A stretch of DNA of 64,000 bases. It comes from an uncultured Alistipes sp. GTDB taxonomy: Bacteria; Bacteroidota; Bacteroidia; Bacteroidales; Rikenellaceae. Location: assembly GCA_947623305.1 (NCBI GenBank), contig CANQGQ010000013.1:1-64000 (forward strand), given 5' to 3'. A program made the position numbers and the translations under genes. Positions within the stretch are counted from its first letter, which is position 1; every line of letters starts with the position of its first letter. Of this stretch, positions 29,274 to 39,700 are shown one piece after another. Below the pieces are notes generated by a model. That model saw only the letters and a program-made list of their open reading frames with translations, searched no databases and had not been told where the DNA came from.

Positions 29274-29815
29274 AAGAGACATTAATCATAGCAGGTTTCG
29301 GAGGACAGGGTGTCCTTTCGATGGGGAAGATTCTTGCCTATTCGGGCGTGATGCAGGATTACGAGGTAACGTGGATGCCCTCTTACGGGCCCGAGATGCG
29401 GGGCGGTACGGCCAATGTTACGGTCATTCTTTCCGACCGGAAAATTTCGTCGCCCATTGCGCATGAGTTCGACACGGCGATCATTCTCAATCAGCAGTCG
29501 ATGGAGAAGTTCGAGCCGATGGTGAAACCGGGCGGCGTGTTGATTTACGACACGAACGGCATTACGCGCCATCCCGTGCGGACGGACATTGCGGTGTATT
29601 CCATCGACGCGACGGCCGAGTGCGCCCGCATGGGACAGTCGAAGTTGTTCAATACGATGATTTTGGGCGGGTATTTGAAGATTTGCCCCGTCGTTGCGAT
29701 GGAGAACGTGATGATCGGTCTGAAAAAATCGTTGCCCGAGCGCGCTTGGAAGATGCTTCCGGCCAACGAGGAGGCCATCCGGCACGGCGGCGAAATCATC
29801 CGGAAAATTCGTTAA
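29270..29815 (+). CDS. 2-oxoacid:ferredoxin oxidoreductase gamma subunit
   Basis: IIAGFGGQGVLSMGKILAYSGVMQDYEVTWMPSYGPEMRGGTANV. Confidence 0.92.
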   Translation: MKETLIIAGFGGQGVLSMGKILAYSGVMQDYEVTWMPSYGPEMRGGTANVTVILSDRKISSPIAHEFDTAIILNQQSMEKFEPMVKPGGVLIYDTNGITRHPVRTDIAVYSIDATAECARMGQSKLFNTMILGGYLKICPVVAMENVMIGLKKSLPERAWKMLPANEEAIRHGGEIIRKIR

Positions 29816-29838
29816 AAGAGATTTACGATATAAATAAA

Positions 29839-29868
29839 GGAGCCCGATTGAGAAAATCGGGCTCCTTT
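29839..29868 (+). terminator. Rho-independent terminator
   Basis: ggagcccgattgagaaaatcgggctccttt. Confidence 0.8.
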
Positions 29869-29935
29869 GTATCCGTAGTATGGGACAATGCGGATGTGGC
29901 TTTTTGACGAAAATTGCTCGAGCGTTTTCAGTGGG

Positions 29936-30607
29936 TTACTCCACCGCGGCGCATTCGTTGATGAACTCCTCGGCCAATTTGGTCAGAGCGATGTCGGTTT
30001 TTTTCTCTTCGGCCAGAATCGCCCCTAATACTTTTTGAACCTTCTTATCGGGCAGATAGGCGGCCAACGCATACAAAGTCCCGTAGGTGGCGATCTCGTA
30101 GTGCTCGACCTTCTGGGCGGCCAGGATCAAACCGGCATCCCGCACGAAGCTGTTGCGTTTCGTATCGGAAATGATCGATTCCACCTCTTCGAGCAGTCCG
30201 GCCATCGCTTCGCACCGTTTGGCTTCGGACTTCTCGCCCAGCAGGGAGAAAACGGTCTCCAATTCGGCGATTTGCTGATCTCCCTCGTCGTAATGTTTGC
30301 TGAATGCCTCGGACAGTTGTTCGGTCGTGGAGGCCTTGCACATCTTTACGAGCCCCTTTTTCAAGTGCAGTTCGGCCCAATAGATGTCTTTGAGCGCGTC
30401 CACGAAAAAGGTGTGGAAGTCCGATTCGGCGTCGCCCGTGTAGCGGCTTTTTGAGGCAGTCGAGGCGGTCGATTTCGAAACGCCGGTCGTTTTGGCTTTT
30501 GCGGTGGTTGTCTTGCGGGTACCGGTTTTTGTCGTGATCGTCGATTCCGACTTGCGGTCGGATTTGTCGGTTTTCACCTCTTTTTCGTCGTTGTCGTATG
30601 TTTTCAT
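29936..30607 (-). CDS. DUF892/YciF-like ferritin-like protein with basic Lys/Thr/Ser-rich N-terminal extension
   Basis: FHTFFVDALKDIYWAELHLKKGLVKM...AEKKTDIALTKLAEEFIN preceded by KKSESTITTKTGTRKTTTAKAKTTG-type tail. Confidence 0.85.
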   Translation of the reverse strand: MKTYDNDEKEVKTDKSDRKSESTITTKTGTRKTTTAKAKTTGVSKSTASTASKSRYTGDAESDFHTFFVDALKDIYWAELHLKKGLVKMCKASTTEQLSEAFSKHYDEGDQQIAELETVFSLLGEKSEAKRCEAMAGLLEEVESIISDTKRNSFVRDAGLILAAQKVEHYEIATYGTLYALAAYLPDKKVQKVLGAILAEEKKTDIALTKLAEEFINECAAVE

Positions 30608-30736
30608 AATCGTGAAAGTTGATTTGCCCGTTCATCCGGCAAATTGCATACCACAAAAACCGCGTCGGGGATGCACTTCTCGGCGGGGCATTGTATTTGC
30701 AGGAGCGGCAGGCGGAAAAAACAACAGTTTCTGATT

Positions 30737-31444
30737 ATGGAAAATCAAACATGTACTGCGATGCCGCTTATCGGTGATAAGGCTCCGTCGTTCGAAGCCG
30801 AGACCACGCAGGGAAAAATCCGTTTTCCCCAGGAATTCAAAGGGAAATGGGTGATTTTATTCAGCCATCCGTCCGATTTTACGGCGATATGTACGTCGGA
30901 ATTCGTCTTGTTCGGCGCGATGCAGCAAGAGTTCGAAGCGCTGAATTGCCGGTTGATCGGATTGTCGGTCGGCACGCTTTCGAGCCACATCGCCTGGTTG
31001 CGGTCGATTCATGACCGGATCGAATACCGAGGGCATAAAAAGGTCGATTTGCGTTTCCCTTTGATTGCCGATATGTCGATGGAGGTGGCCCGAAAGTACG
31101 GCATGGTACAACCGAATGCCAGTTCGACGACAGCCGTGCGGTCGGTTTTCTTCATCGACCCGACAGCGACGATTCGGGCGATCATCTGCTATCCGGCGCA
31201 GCTGGGACGGAATTTCGATGAACTGAAACGGGTGTTGGTCGGATTGCAGACCGTCGATAAGTACAAGGTGACTTTGCCTGCCGACTGGCGTCCGGGCGAA
31301 GACATTGTGGTTCCTGCTCCTACGACTTACGACGGAACGGAGCAGTCGGCCGAAGGCATGAAGTGTTACGAATGGTATTTCTGCATGAAGCCGCTGCCGC
31401 AGACCGACACGAAAGCCGAAAAGCCGCAACCGGTGGAAGCCTGA
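30737..31444 (+). CDS. 1-Cys peroxiredoxin
   Basis: PLIGDKAPSFEAETTQGKIRFPQEFKGKWVILFSHPSDFTAICTSEF...MKCYEWYFCMKPL. Confidence 0.9.
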   Translation: MENQTCTAMPLIGDKAPSFEAETTQGKIRFPQEFKGKWVILFSHPSDFTAICTSEFVLFGAMQQEFEALNCRLIGLSVGTLSSHIAWLRSIHDRIEYRGHKKVDLRFPLIADMSMEVARKYGMVQPNASSTTAVRSVFFIDPTATIRAIICYPAQLGRNFDELKRVLVGLQTVDKYKVTLPADWRPGEDIVVPAPTTYDGTEQSAEGMKCYEWYFCMKPLPQTDTKAEKPQPVEA

Positions 31445-31458
31445 ATGCGAATCGCAAA

Positions 31459-31492
31459 ACCTCCCCGTTTTGACAAGCGGGGAGGTTTTTCG
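31459..31492. terminator. Bidirectional terminator
   Basis: aacctccccgttttgacaagcggggaggttttt. Confidence 0.75.
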
Positions 31493-32461
31493 TTAATCGT
31501 GGAATCGGTAGGTCTCGATTTCGCGGAATCCCAACAACAAATCGTGTACGGACAGGCGGCGTTTGCCGGCAAGCTGGATTTCAGCTACTTTTATCCAGCC
31601 GTCGGCACAGGCGACGGCCAGTTCATCGGGCGCATTGCTGCGGATCGTGCCCGGAACGGCTTCGGTCGAAGCGGGCTCGAAGCGGACTTTGAAAATTTTG
31701 GCGGTGGTTGCCTCGGCATTCTTGCGGTACATCGGGCTCCAGGCTGCCGGATAGGGCGAAAGACCGCGAATGAAATCGACGATGCGTTCGCCGTTCCAAC
31801 TCCAGTCGATGCGGCAATCCTCTTTGAAAATTTTGGGCGCCGGTTTGAGGTCGTTTGTTTCGATCCGTGCCTGTTCCAAGGGCTGAATCTTTCCTGCGGC
31901 AAGTCGCTCGACCGTTTCCGATACGAGTTCCGGGCCTAAATTCATCAATCGGTCGTAAAGTGTACCGACGTTGTCTTCGGGTGCGATCGGAACCCGTTTC
32001 TGCCCGAGAATAGCCCCTCGGTCGATTTCGTGGTTGAGCAAAAAGGTGGTAATGCCCGTTTCGGTTTCGCCGTTGATGAGGGCCCAGTTGATAGGCGCCG
32101 CCCCCCGATATTGGGGCAATAACGAGGCGTGCAGGTTGAAAGTTCCCAATCGGGGCATGGCCCAAATCACCTCGGGAAGCATTCGGAAAGCGATGACGAT
32201 TCCCAAGTCGGGCCGAAGTGCGCGCATCGCGTCGACGAACTCCGGGGCTTTGAGCTTTTCGGGTTGCAAGATCGGCAGGCCCAACTCTTCGGCGGCGATT
32301 TTCACTTCGCTTTTATGCAGTTGTTGGCCGCGTCCGGCCGGTTTGTCGGGCGCCGTAACGACGGCCACGACGTGGTAGCCCTCGGCGACCAATCTCCGAA
32401 GCGAGGGTACGGCGAATTCGGGCGTACCCATGAATACGATGCGTAAATCCTTGGCGTTCAT
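31493..32461 (-). CDS. fmt: Methionyl-tRNA formyltransferase
   Basis: LRIVFMGTPEFAVPSLRRLV...FNLHASLLPQYRGAAPINWALINGETETGITTF. Confidence 0.95.
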   Translation of the reverse strand: MNAKDLRIVFMGTPEFAVPSLRRLVAEGYHVVAVVTAPDKPAGRGQQLHKSEVKIAAEELGLPILQPEKLKAPEFVDAMRALRPDLGIVIAFRMLPEVIWAMPRLGTFNLHASLLPQYRGAAPINWALINGETETGITTFLLNHEIDRGAILGQKRVPIAPEDNVGTLYDRLMNLGPELVSETVERLAAGKIQPLEQARIETNDLKPAPKIFKEDCRIDWSWNGERIVDFIRGLSPYPAAWSPMYRKNAEATTAKIFKVRFEPASTEAVPGTIRSNAPDELAVACADGWIKVAEIQLAGKRRLSVHDLLLGFREIETYRFHD

Positions 32462-32463
32462 GG

Positions 32464-33690
32464 CTATCTCTTGCAATGCAATCCCAATTTGTGGTGCATC
32501 CGCTCCTCTTTGGTCTCCAAATAGTGGAGGTTGTAGGGATTGGGCGCGATGACGATGGGCACGATCTCCTCGATGCTCAATCCGTAACCCTCTAAACCGG
32601 CTCGTTTCAACGGGTTATTGGTCATCAGACGCATCCGTTTGATGCCCAATTCGCGGATGATGCTCGCCCCGACTCCGTAGTCGCGCTCGTCGGGCCGGAA
32701 GCCCAATTCGATGTTGGCGTCGACCGTATCGAGTCCCTCCTCCTGCAATTTATAGGCCCGTATTTTGTTGAACAGGCCGATGCCTCGCCCCTCCTGATTG
32801 AGGTAAACGATGGCGCCCTTCCCCTCTTTTTCGATCATCTGCATCGCTTCGTGCAGTTGGGCGCCGCAGTCGCAGCGGCAGGAACCGAGAATGTCGCCCG
32901 TGGCGCAGGAGGAGTGTACGCGAATCAAAACCGGTTCGTCGTCCCGCCATTCGCCTTTGGTGATGGCCATGTGTTCCAGCCCGTTGCTCTTTTGGCGGAA
33001 GGCTGTGATCTTGAAATGGCCCCATTGGGTGGGCATGTCGGCCGTTTCGCCGCGTTCGATCAACGATTCCTCTTTGAGCCGGTAGGCGATGAGCGAGGCG
33101 ATGGAGATGATTTTCAATCCGAACCGCCGCGCGATTTCGACCAGCTGCGGTAGGCGGGCCATCGTCCCGTCGGGATTCATGATCTCGATCAAGGCTCCGG
33201 CAGGATGCAGACCGGCGAGCCGTGCCAGATCGACGGCCGCTTCGGTATGTCCGGGGCGTCGCAGGACGCCTTTCTGACGGGCCCGTAACGGATTAATATG
33301 TCCCGGCCGGCCCAGATCGGATGGACGGGTCGACGGGTCGGCGAGCGCACAGATGGTGGCCGCACGGTCGTGGATCGAAACGCCGGTCGTGCAACCGTGG
33401 CCCAACAGGTCGACCGTAACGGTGAACGGCGTCCCCAACAGCGAGGTGTTGTTCTGCTCCATCATGTTGAGTTCCAACTCCTCGCAACGCTCTTCCGAAA
33501 GCGGCGCACAAAGTACGCCCCGCCCCTCTTTGAGCATGAAATTGACGATTTCGGGCGTGATCTTCTCGGCGGCGACGATGAAATCGCCTTCGTTTTCCCG
33601 ATCTTCATCGTCGACGACGATGACGATTTTTCCATTCCGGAAGTCTTCGATGACCTCCTCTACCCTATTCAATACCGTCTCTTTTGTCAT
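32464..33690 (-). CDS. ribBA: Bifunctional DHBP synthase / GTP cyclohydrolase II
   Basis: [19 protein letters not shown]...[28 protein letters not shown]...[10 protein letters not shown]. Confidence 0.95.
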   Translation of the reverse strand: MTKETVLNRVEEVIEDFRNGKIVIVVDDEDRENEGDFIVAAEKITPEIVNFMLKEGRGVLCAPLSEERCEELELNMMEQNNTSLLGTPFTVTVDLLGHGCTTGVSIHDRAATICALADPSTRPSDLGRPGHINPLRARQKGVLRRPGHTEAAVDLARLAGLHPAGALIEIMNPDGTMARLPQLVEIARRFGLKIISIASLIAYRLKEESLIERGETADMPTQWGHFKITAFRQKSNGLEHMAITKGEWRDDEPVLIRVHSSCATGDILGSCRCDCGAQLHEAMQMIEKEGKGAIVYLNQEGRGIGLFNKIRAYKLQEEGLDTVDANIELGFRPDERDYGVGASIIRELGIKRMRLMTNNPLKRAGLEGYGLSIEEIVPIVIAPNPYNLHYLETKEERMHHKLGLHCKR

Positions 33691-35167
33691 GACGTTTGCG
33701 TTTTATGGCGTGCAGTAATCCGACGATGCGCGGTTCGATCTTTTCGCGCAACGCTTTGATTTTCCCGATGTACCAATCGGTGTCGAGCAAACCGGAATCG
33801 TTGGTCGCCTTGTAGGTCAGGTAGGCGGCGATGGGGGTCAGTACCATCGTCGAAAGCCACATGCCGTAAACGGCATCCCACGTCCCCTCTTTGGCGAATT
33901 TCTCGCCCGAAAGGCTGATCATGTAGTAGATGACGAAGAAAATCACCGATACGACCACCGGCAGCCCCAATCCGCCTTTGCGGATAATAGCCCCTAACGG
34001 CGCTCCGATCAGGAAAAAGATCATGATGGAGACCGGAAGCGAAATTTTCTTGTGCCACTCCACCTTGCTGCGGTAGAGTTGGTTGAGCGACTCTTTCGAT
34101 GCCGATTCGTCGAAGGCGAACATGTTGCGGGAGTTCTTGGCCAATGTTCTGGCTCGGTTCCAGATGCGGTTTTTCTCCCGAACCGGCAGATCGACGAGCG
34201 AATCCGTAATCAGCGCATTCCGAAAGTCGCTTTTGTCGAAGCGAAGGCTGTCGGGGATCGGGAGAACCGAATTGTCGCGTACGAAAAGTTGCTCCTTCAA
34301 GAGCGGTTCATAGGAACGGGTCGTCGATGCGTTTACGGTGCGTTCCAGCGAGTCGATGTCCTGTTGCAGTTCGTTGATGTTTTTCGTCTGGCTGTTCGAA
34401 AACAGGCTGGCATCGGTGCGCCCCATCGCGAATCCGTCCATCGCGATTTTCTGCTCCTGCATGTCGAACCGGTGGTGTCGCAGTGAACTTTTGTTGAACC
34501 ACTGGCTGTTGCGGGTCTGTTCGTAGGTCTCTCCGTTGAAAAGCGTTACGAGCAGGTAACGTTTGTCGTCCGACAGGCGGATGTATCCCGAATCGGCGAC
34601 GACGGTATTCATGTTGCCGTTGATGGAACGGTTGTCGTAAATCAACACGTCGTGGAGCAGGTGCGTATCGGGATCCTGCCGCTCCACGCGGATCGACATG
34701 TTTTCGATGCCGTTGAAGAACAATCCGTCCTTGAATTCGAGCGCCTGCTTTTGCTGCCGGATGTCGAAGATGATGCTGAACATCTTTCGATTGGCATAAG
34801 GTACGAGGTTGTTCGTGATAAAGAAACTGCCGACGGCGATGAACCCGGTCAGGATGATCAACGGTTTGGTGATCTGGATCAACGACATGCCAGCCGATTT
34901 CATGGCCAGCAATTCGTAATTTTCGCCCAAGTTGCCCATCGTCATGATGGCGGCGAGCAGCATGGCTAACGGCAGGCCCATCGGAATCATGTTGGCCATC
35001 GCGTAGGTGAACAGCTCGATGATGATGCCCGTGCTCAACCCCTTGCCGACCAATTCGTCGATGTAGCGCCATACGAAATTCATCAGCAGGACGAACATCA
35101 CGATGAAAAACGTGAGGATCATCGGCCCGAGGTAGGCTTTCAGTACGAATTTATGAATGGTTTTCAT
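33665..35167 (-). CDS. LptF/LptG (YjgP/YjgQ) family permease
   Basis: [43 protein letters not shown]... Confidence 0.9.
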   Translation of the reverse strand: MKTIHKFVLKAYLGPMILTFFIVMFVLLMNFVWRYIDELVGKGLSTGIIIELFTYAMANMIPMGLPLAMLLAAIMTMGNLGENYELLAMKSAGMSLIQITKPLIILTGFIAVGSFFITNNLVPYANRKMFSIIFDIRQQKQALEFKDGLFFNGIENMSIRVERQDPDTHLLHDVLIYDNRSINGNMNTVVADSGYIRLSDDKRYLLVTLFNGETYEQTRNSQWFNKSSLRHHRFDMQEQKIAMDGFAMGRTDASLFSNSQTKNINELQQDIDSLERTVNASTTRSYEPLLKEQLFVRDNSVLPIPDSLRFDKSDFRNALITDSLVDLPVREKNRIWNRARTLAKNSRNMFAFDESASKESLNQLYRSKVEWHKKISLPVSIMIFFLIGAPLGAIIRKGGLGLPVVVSVIFFVIYYMISLSGEKFAKEGTWDAVYGMWLSTMVLTPIAAYLTYKATNDSGLLDTDWYIGKIKALREKIEPRIVGLLHAIKRKRHDKRDGIE

Positions 35168-36008
35168 GCGAGGAGTTCCGTTTTTTGCCGACGTTTGCGC
35201 CCGACAAAGTTAATAGTTTTATCAGAATAAGCGCGACGGTGAGGATAAATATGATGGCAGCGCCGGGGGGCACTTCGTATTGATAACTGACGAGCAGGCC
35301 GGCGACATTGCCTGCGACGGCGACGGCGGGTGCCGCTGCGGCTAACGTGCGGTAGGAATGCGACAGCGCATTGACGATGACCACGGGCATGGTCAACAGC
35401 GAGATGAGCAGGACGATGCCCATGATGCGGATCGACAGAACGATGGTTACGGCGACCGAAACGGCCATCAGATAGGAGATGAGACGGGTCGGGATGCCTC
35501 GGCTGCGGGCGAATTCGCGGTCGAAAGCGACGTACATCACCGGCCGGAGCCAAAGCAAAGCGCCTATGAGAATGGCGAAGGTCAGTCCGGCGAGGGCGAG
35601 GACGTCGCTTCGGGTTACGGTAACGATGCTGCCGAAAAGGTAAGCCGAGAGGTCGCCCGAGGTGTAGCCCGGGCGCAGGCTCATGAAAAGCGCTCCGATC
35701 GCCATGCCGACTGACCAGATGATGCCGATGGCGGAATCTTCGCGAATCCGGCCGCGACTTCCGGCCCATTCGATGCCGAGGGCCGACAGAACGGCGAAAA
35801 TCATCGCTCCGCCGATGGGATTGGCCCCGAAGAAGAAGGCGATGCCCAATCCCCCGAACGAAGCATGGGTGATCCCTCCGGCCAGGAACACCATGCGCCG
35901 GCATACGATATAGGTGCCGATGATTCCGCAGGTGATGCCCGACAGTATGCATGCGATGAACGCATTGGACAGATAGCCGTATTGGAGCAGATCGCTGAAA
36001 AAATCCAT
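35151..36008 (-). CDS. Metal (Zn/Mn-type) ABC transporter permease
   Basis: YLSNAFIACILSGITCGIIGTYIVCRRMVFLAGGITHASFGGLGIAF; start Met at 36008. Confidence 0.9.
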   Translation of the reverse strand: MDFFSDLLQYGYLSNAFIACILSGITCGIIGTYIVCRRMVFLAGGITHASFGGLGIAFFFGANPIGGAMIFAVLSALGIEWAGSRGRIREDSAIGIIWSVGMAIGALFMSLRPGYTSGDLSAYLFGSIVTVTRSDVLALAGLTFAILIGALLWLRPVMYVAFDREFARSRGIPTRLISYLMAVSVAVTIVLSIRIMGIVLLISLLTMPVVIVNALSHSYRTLAAAAPAVAVAGNVAGLLVSYQYEVPPGAAIIFILTVALILIKLLTLSGANVGKKRNSSHENHS

Positions 36009-36104
36009 AACCCGTTTCGGTAAAGCCTGCAAATTTACGTTTTTTTGGCGGGTGTTCCAAAAATTGCGTAAATTCGCGGACGAATTCAGCGTCCGACAAT
36101 CGCC

Positions 36105-37403
36105 ATGCAATCCCGAAAAGTCAATTTCCATACGCTCGGCTGCAAACTCAATTTCTCGGAGAGTTCGACGTTCGCCCGTCAGTTCGAAGCGGGCGGCTTC
36201 GAACGGGTATCCCCCGATGCACCGGCCGATATTTGCGTCATCAACACCTGTTCCGTAACGGAACATGCCGACAAGAAATGCCGCAATCTGATCCGTAAAC
36301 TCCACCGCCGCAATCCGCAGGCCATCATTGCCGTAACCGGATGTTACGCCCAGCTCAAACCGTATGAAATCGCAGCGATCGAAGGGGTCGATCTCGTGTT
36401 GAGCAACAACGACAAGGGCGAACTTTACCGTCGGGTCTGCGGACTTTCCGGCAAGGGGCGTGCGCAGGTGTACAGTTGCGAAACCGACGAATTGACGTCG
36501 TTTTTCGCCGCGTTTTCGAGCGGAGACCGCACCCGCGCATTTCTGAAAGTGCAGGACGGTTGCGATTACTGCTGTTCGTACTGCACGATTCATTATGCCC
36601 GCGGATCGAGCCGGAACATGCCCATCGCCGATTTGGTGAAGGAGGCGCGGCAGATCGCGGCAGCCGGACAGAAGGAGATCGTCATCACGGGGGTCAATAC
36701 AGGCGATTTCGGCCGTACGACGGGCGAACGGTTCGTCGACCTGCTGCGGGCGCTCGATGAAGTGGAAGGCATCGAACGCTATCGTATTTCGTCCATCGAA
36801 CCCAATTTGCTGACCGATGAGATTATTGCGTTCTGTGCTTCGTCGCCTCGGTTCCAGCATCATTTCCATATTCCGATTCAGAGCGGTTCCGACCGGATTC
36901 TCGCGGCGATGCGGCGACGTTATACGACGGCCCGTTTCGCCGACCGTATTGCAGCCGTACGTCGGGCGATGCCCGATGCCTTCATCGGGATCGACGTCAT
37001 CGTCGGATTCCCGGGCGAGACGGATCAGGATTTCCGCGACACATATCGTTTCTTAGAGGATTTGCGGCCTGCTTTCCTGCATATTTTCCCTTTCTCGGAG
37101 CGCCCCGGAACGCCGGCGGTCGATTTGCCGGATAAGGTGCAGGCTTCCGTGGCGACCCGTCGGGTCGAGGAACTCGAAGCGTTGTGCGACCGCTTGCATG
37201 GCGATTTCTGTGCCGCGGCGGTCGGTTCGGAGGATACGGTGCTTTTCGAAAGCACGCGCCGGAATGGCATGATGTTCGGATATACGGGCAACTACCGACG
37301 GGTGAAAGTCCCTTACGATCGGTCGCGGATCAATACGATTTGCCGCGTGAAGCTCGGCGCGATGGATGAATTTCACGACCTGGCAGGCGAAATCTTGGAC
37401 TAA
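36105..37403 (+). CDS. mtaB: tRNA threonylcarbamoyladenosine methylthiotransferase MtaB
   Basis: KVNFHTLGCKLNFSESS...INTCSVTEHADKKC...QDGCDYCCSYCTIHYARG. Confidence 0.93.
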   Translation: MQSRKVNFHTLGCKLNFSESSTFARQFEAGGFERVSPDAPADICVINTCSVTEHADKKCRNLIRKLHRRNPQAIIAVTGCYAQLKPYEIAAIEGVDLVLSNNDKGELYRRVCGLSGKGRAQVYSCETDELTSFFAAFSSGDRTRAFLKVQDGCDYCCSYCTIHYARGSSRNMPIADLVKEARQIAAAGQKEIVITGVNTGDFGRTTGERFVDLLRALDEVEGIERYRISSIEPNLLTDEIIAFCASSPRFQHHFHIPIQSGSDRILAAMRRRYTTARFADRIAAVRRAMPDAFIGIDVIVGFPGETDQDFRDTYRFLEDLRPAFLHIFPFSERPGTPAVDLPDKVQASVATRRVEELEALCDRLHGDFCAAAVGSEDTVLFESTRRNGMMFGYTGNYRRVKVPYDRSRINTICRVKLGAMDEFHDLAGEILD

Positions 37404-37464
37404 AATGCGTATATTTGCATGCTGTCGGAAAGATGAAATACGGTATTAATAATACGTTGTTGAA

Positions 37465-38250
37465 ATGACGGGGTTGCGTAAACGGGTTACGGTCGGCTTT
37501 TTGAGCATCGTTTGTCTGCTCTTTTTCTCGGGGATGGTGTCGTTCCTGGAATTGAGCCATCTGAGCCGCGATACGGGCGATATTCTGGAGGCCAATCGAC
37601 GGAATATCTCTTTGGCCAAAGAGATGCTCGATGCCGCCCACGAGCAGAATGTGGCGTTGATCCATTATTCGGTCTTCGGCGATCGCTCCTACGACAGCCT
37701 GTGCCGGGCCAGTCAGGAGCGGTTGGAAAACATGCTGTCGATTGCGCAGCATGAGGCGGTCGATAAATCGTTTCTCGATTCGCTGGCGTTCGCTACGACG
37801 GAATTGCGGCTGCTGACCGATTCCTATTTGGCTTTCGCCGATGTCGAACGCGATTCGCTCGCTTTGGATCGAGGCGAAACGGCCGGCAGCCGATGGTATA
37901 ACAACGAATACGAGGCGCTTTACGTTCGATTGACGGCCGCCATCAAGAATTACATGACTTCGACCCAGAGCTCGTTGGCCCCGCGGGCGGAACAGATGAA
38001 GAAGAATGCCTATCGGGCCGTTACGCCGGTCTTGATCTCGTTGGTCGTGATGATTGCCATCGTGTTGATGCTTTACTATTTCATGTCGATCTATTGCGTG
38101 CATCCCATTGTAAGGATGAACAAGGGGCTGGGCGATTTCCTGACGTTCCGCATTCCGTTTACCGTGAAGGGAGAACTGAAGGACGAGGTGTTGGAGCTGA
38201 AAGAGAAAATCGACACGTTGATCGCCCTCTCCAAACAGACCAAATTCTGA
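37465..38250 (+). CDS. MCP/sensor-kinase-like sensory module without a recognisable output domain
   Basis: N-terminal TM, helical periplasmic region (EANRRNISLAKEMLDAAHEQN...), second TM AVTPVLISLVVMIAIVLMLYYFMSIY, short HAMP-like cytosolic tail. Confidence 0.6.
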   Translation: MTGLRKRVTVGFLSIVCLLFFSGMVSFLELSHLSRDTGDILEANRRNISLAKEMLDAAHEQNVALIHYSVFGDRSYDSLCRASQERLENMLSIAQHEAVDKSFLDSLAFATTELRLLTDSYLAFADVERDSLALDRGETAGSRWYNNEYEALYVRLTAAIKNYMTSTQSSLAPRAEQMKKNAYRAVTPVLISLVVMIAIVLMLYYFMSIYCVHPIVRMNKGLGDFLTFRIPFTVKGELKDEVLELKEKIDTLIALSKQTKF

Positions 38251-38254
38251 AAGC

Positions 38255-39700
38255 ATGCGGGTGGATGTCGTTTTACGCTATGTCGGTATCGTGATGCTCT
38301 TCATCGCGGCGTTCCTGTTATTGTCGGCGGGAATTTCCTACTTCAACAACATGGATTCGGCATTCTATCCGCTGCTGCTTTCGGCCTTGTTGACGACGTT
38401 GTTGGGAATTTTCCCGTTGATTTTCGTCGAACGCCAGGAACAACTGACGACCAAAGAGGGTTTCTGCATCGTTGTCGGGGCGTGGTTGTTGGCGTGCGTC
38501 GTCGGCATGTTCCCCTACTTGATTTGGGGCGGTGAATTTTCGCTAATCAATGCTTGGTTCGAAAGCGTTTCCGGCTTTACGACGACCGGAGCGACCGTGC
38601 TGAACGACATCGAATCGCTGCCGCGCGGACTGCTTTTTTGGCGCATGGCGACGACCTGGATCGGCGGTATCGGGGTCGTCATGTTCGTACTCGTCATTCT
38701 CCCTTCGATGGGCCGCAATAAATTGACATTGACCAACGTGGAACTTTCTACGCTGGCCAAAGACAATTATCGTTACCGTACGCAGACCATCGTACGGATC
38801 CTGTTGGGCGTTTATGTGGGCCTGACGGCCGTTTCGATGCTGCTGCTCAAATTGGCCGGCATGAACTGGTTCGATGCGCTGTGTCATGCCATGTCGGTCA
38901 GCGCGACGAGCGGCTTCTCGACGAAAAACGCTTCGATCGCCTATTTCAACAGTCCGGCAATCGAATGGGTGCTGATTTTTTCGATGATGGCAGCGGGCTT
39001 GCATTTCGGATTGATTTTCGCCACGGTAACCGGCCGGCGGAACAATCTGTTCCGGTCGGAGGTGGCGCGATGGTATTTCGGCATGCTGTTTTTTTGCGGA
39101 TTTTCGATTGCGGTAAGCCTCTTTGCGGCAGACCTCTACCCTACTTTTTCCGCCGCTTTCCGCGGAGGCTTGTTTCAGTTCGTTTCATTGTTCACGACGA
39201 CCGGTTTCGCGACGGCCGACACCAATCAATGGACGTCGTTCGCGATCGTGCTATTGTTGTTCGGCTCGTTGGTGTGCGCTTGTGCCGGATCGACTTCGGG
39301 CGGTTTGAAAATCAACCGCCTCATCCTTTCGTTGAAGATGATTCGGGCGCGGTTGAGCCAGCAGCAGCACCCCAATGCCATCATCCGCATCCGGCTCGAC
39401 GGAGCGATACAGGATCGGGAGGCGTTGTATTCGGTGCCGGTTTTCATCGTTACTTATTTGCTGCTGATCTTGATCGGTACGGTGTTCGGCACGATGCTCG
39501 ATGTCGATCTGATGACCAGTTTCTCGGGGTCGATCGCTTCGATGGGCAATGTCGGTCCCGGATTCGGCGCTGTCGGGTCGATGGATAATTTTTCCGCGCT
39601 GCCGGCAGCATTCAAGTTGTCCAATTCGTTGCTGATGTTGTTCGGACGTTTGGAGATTTTCGGTTTGATACAGCTCTTTTTTATAAAATGGTGGAGATAA
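38255..39700 (+). CDS. trkH: TrkH family potassium transporter
   Basis: FESVSGFTTTGATVL...MSVSATSGFSTKNAS...TTTGFATADTNQW...GSTSGGLKINR. Confidence 0.92.
   Translation: MRVDVVLRYVGIVMLFIAAFLLLSAGISYFNNMDSAFYPLLLSALLTTLLGIFPLIFVERQEQLTTKEGFCIVVGAWLLACVVGMFPYLIWGGEFSLINAWFESVSGFTTTGATVLNDIESLPRGLLFWRMATTWIGGIGVVMFVLVILPSMGRNKLTLTNVELSTLAKDNYRYRTQTIVRILLGVYVGLTAVSMLLLKLAGMNWFDALCHAMSVSATSGFSTKNASIAYFNSPAIEWVLIFSMMAAGLHFGLIFATVTGRRNNLFRSEVARWYFGMLFFCGFSIAVSLFAADLYPTFSAAFRGGLFQFVSLFTTTGFATADTNQWTSFAIVLLLFGSLVCACAGSTSGGLKINRLILSLKMIRARLSQQQHPNAIIRIRLDGAIQDREALYSVPVFIVTYLLLILIGTVFGTMLDVDLMTSFSGSIASMGNVGPGFGAVGSMDNFSALPAAFKLSNSLLMLFGRLEIFGLIQLFFIKWWR

Noticed and set aside
31455-31492. cctccccgttttgacaagcggggagg as another copy of the dispersed repeat
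   Set aside because: Different stem and loop and no GGGTCAAAACTGAATAC linker; it is an ordinary terminator.
36009-36869. N-terminal 287-aa extension of the metal permease ORF
   Set aside because: It is antisense to mtaB; the permease motif starts at Met 36008.
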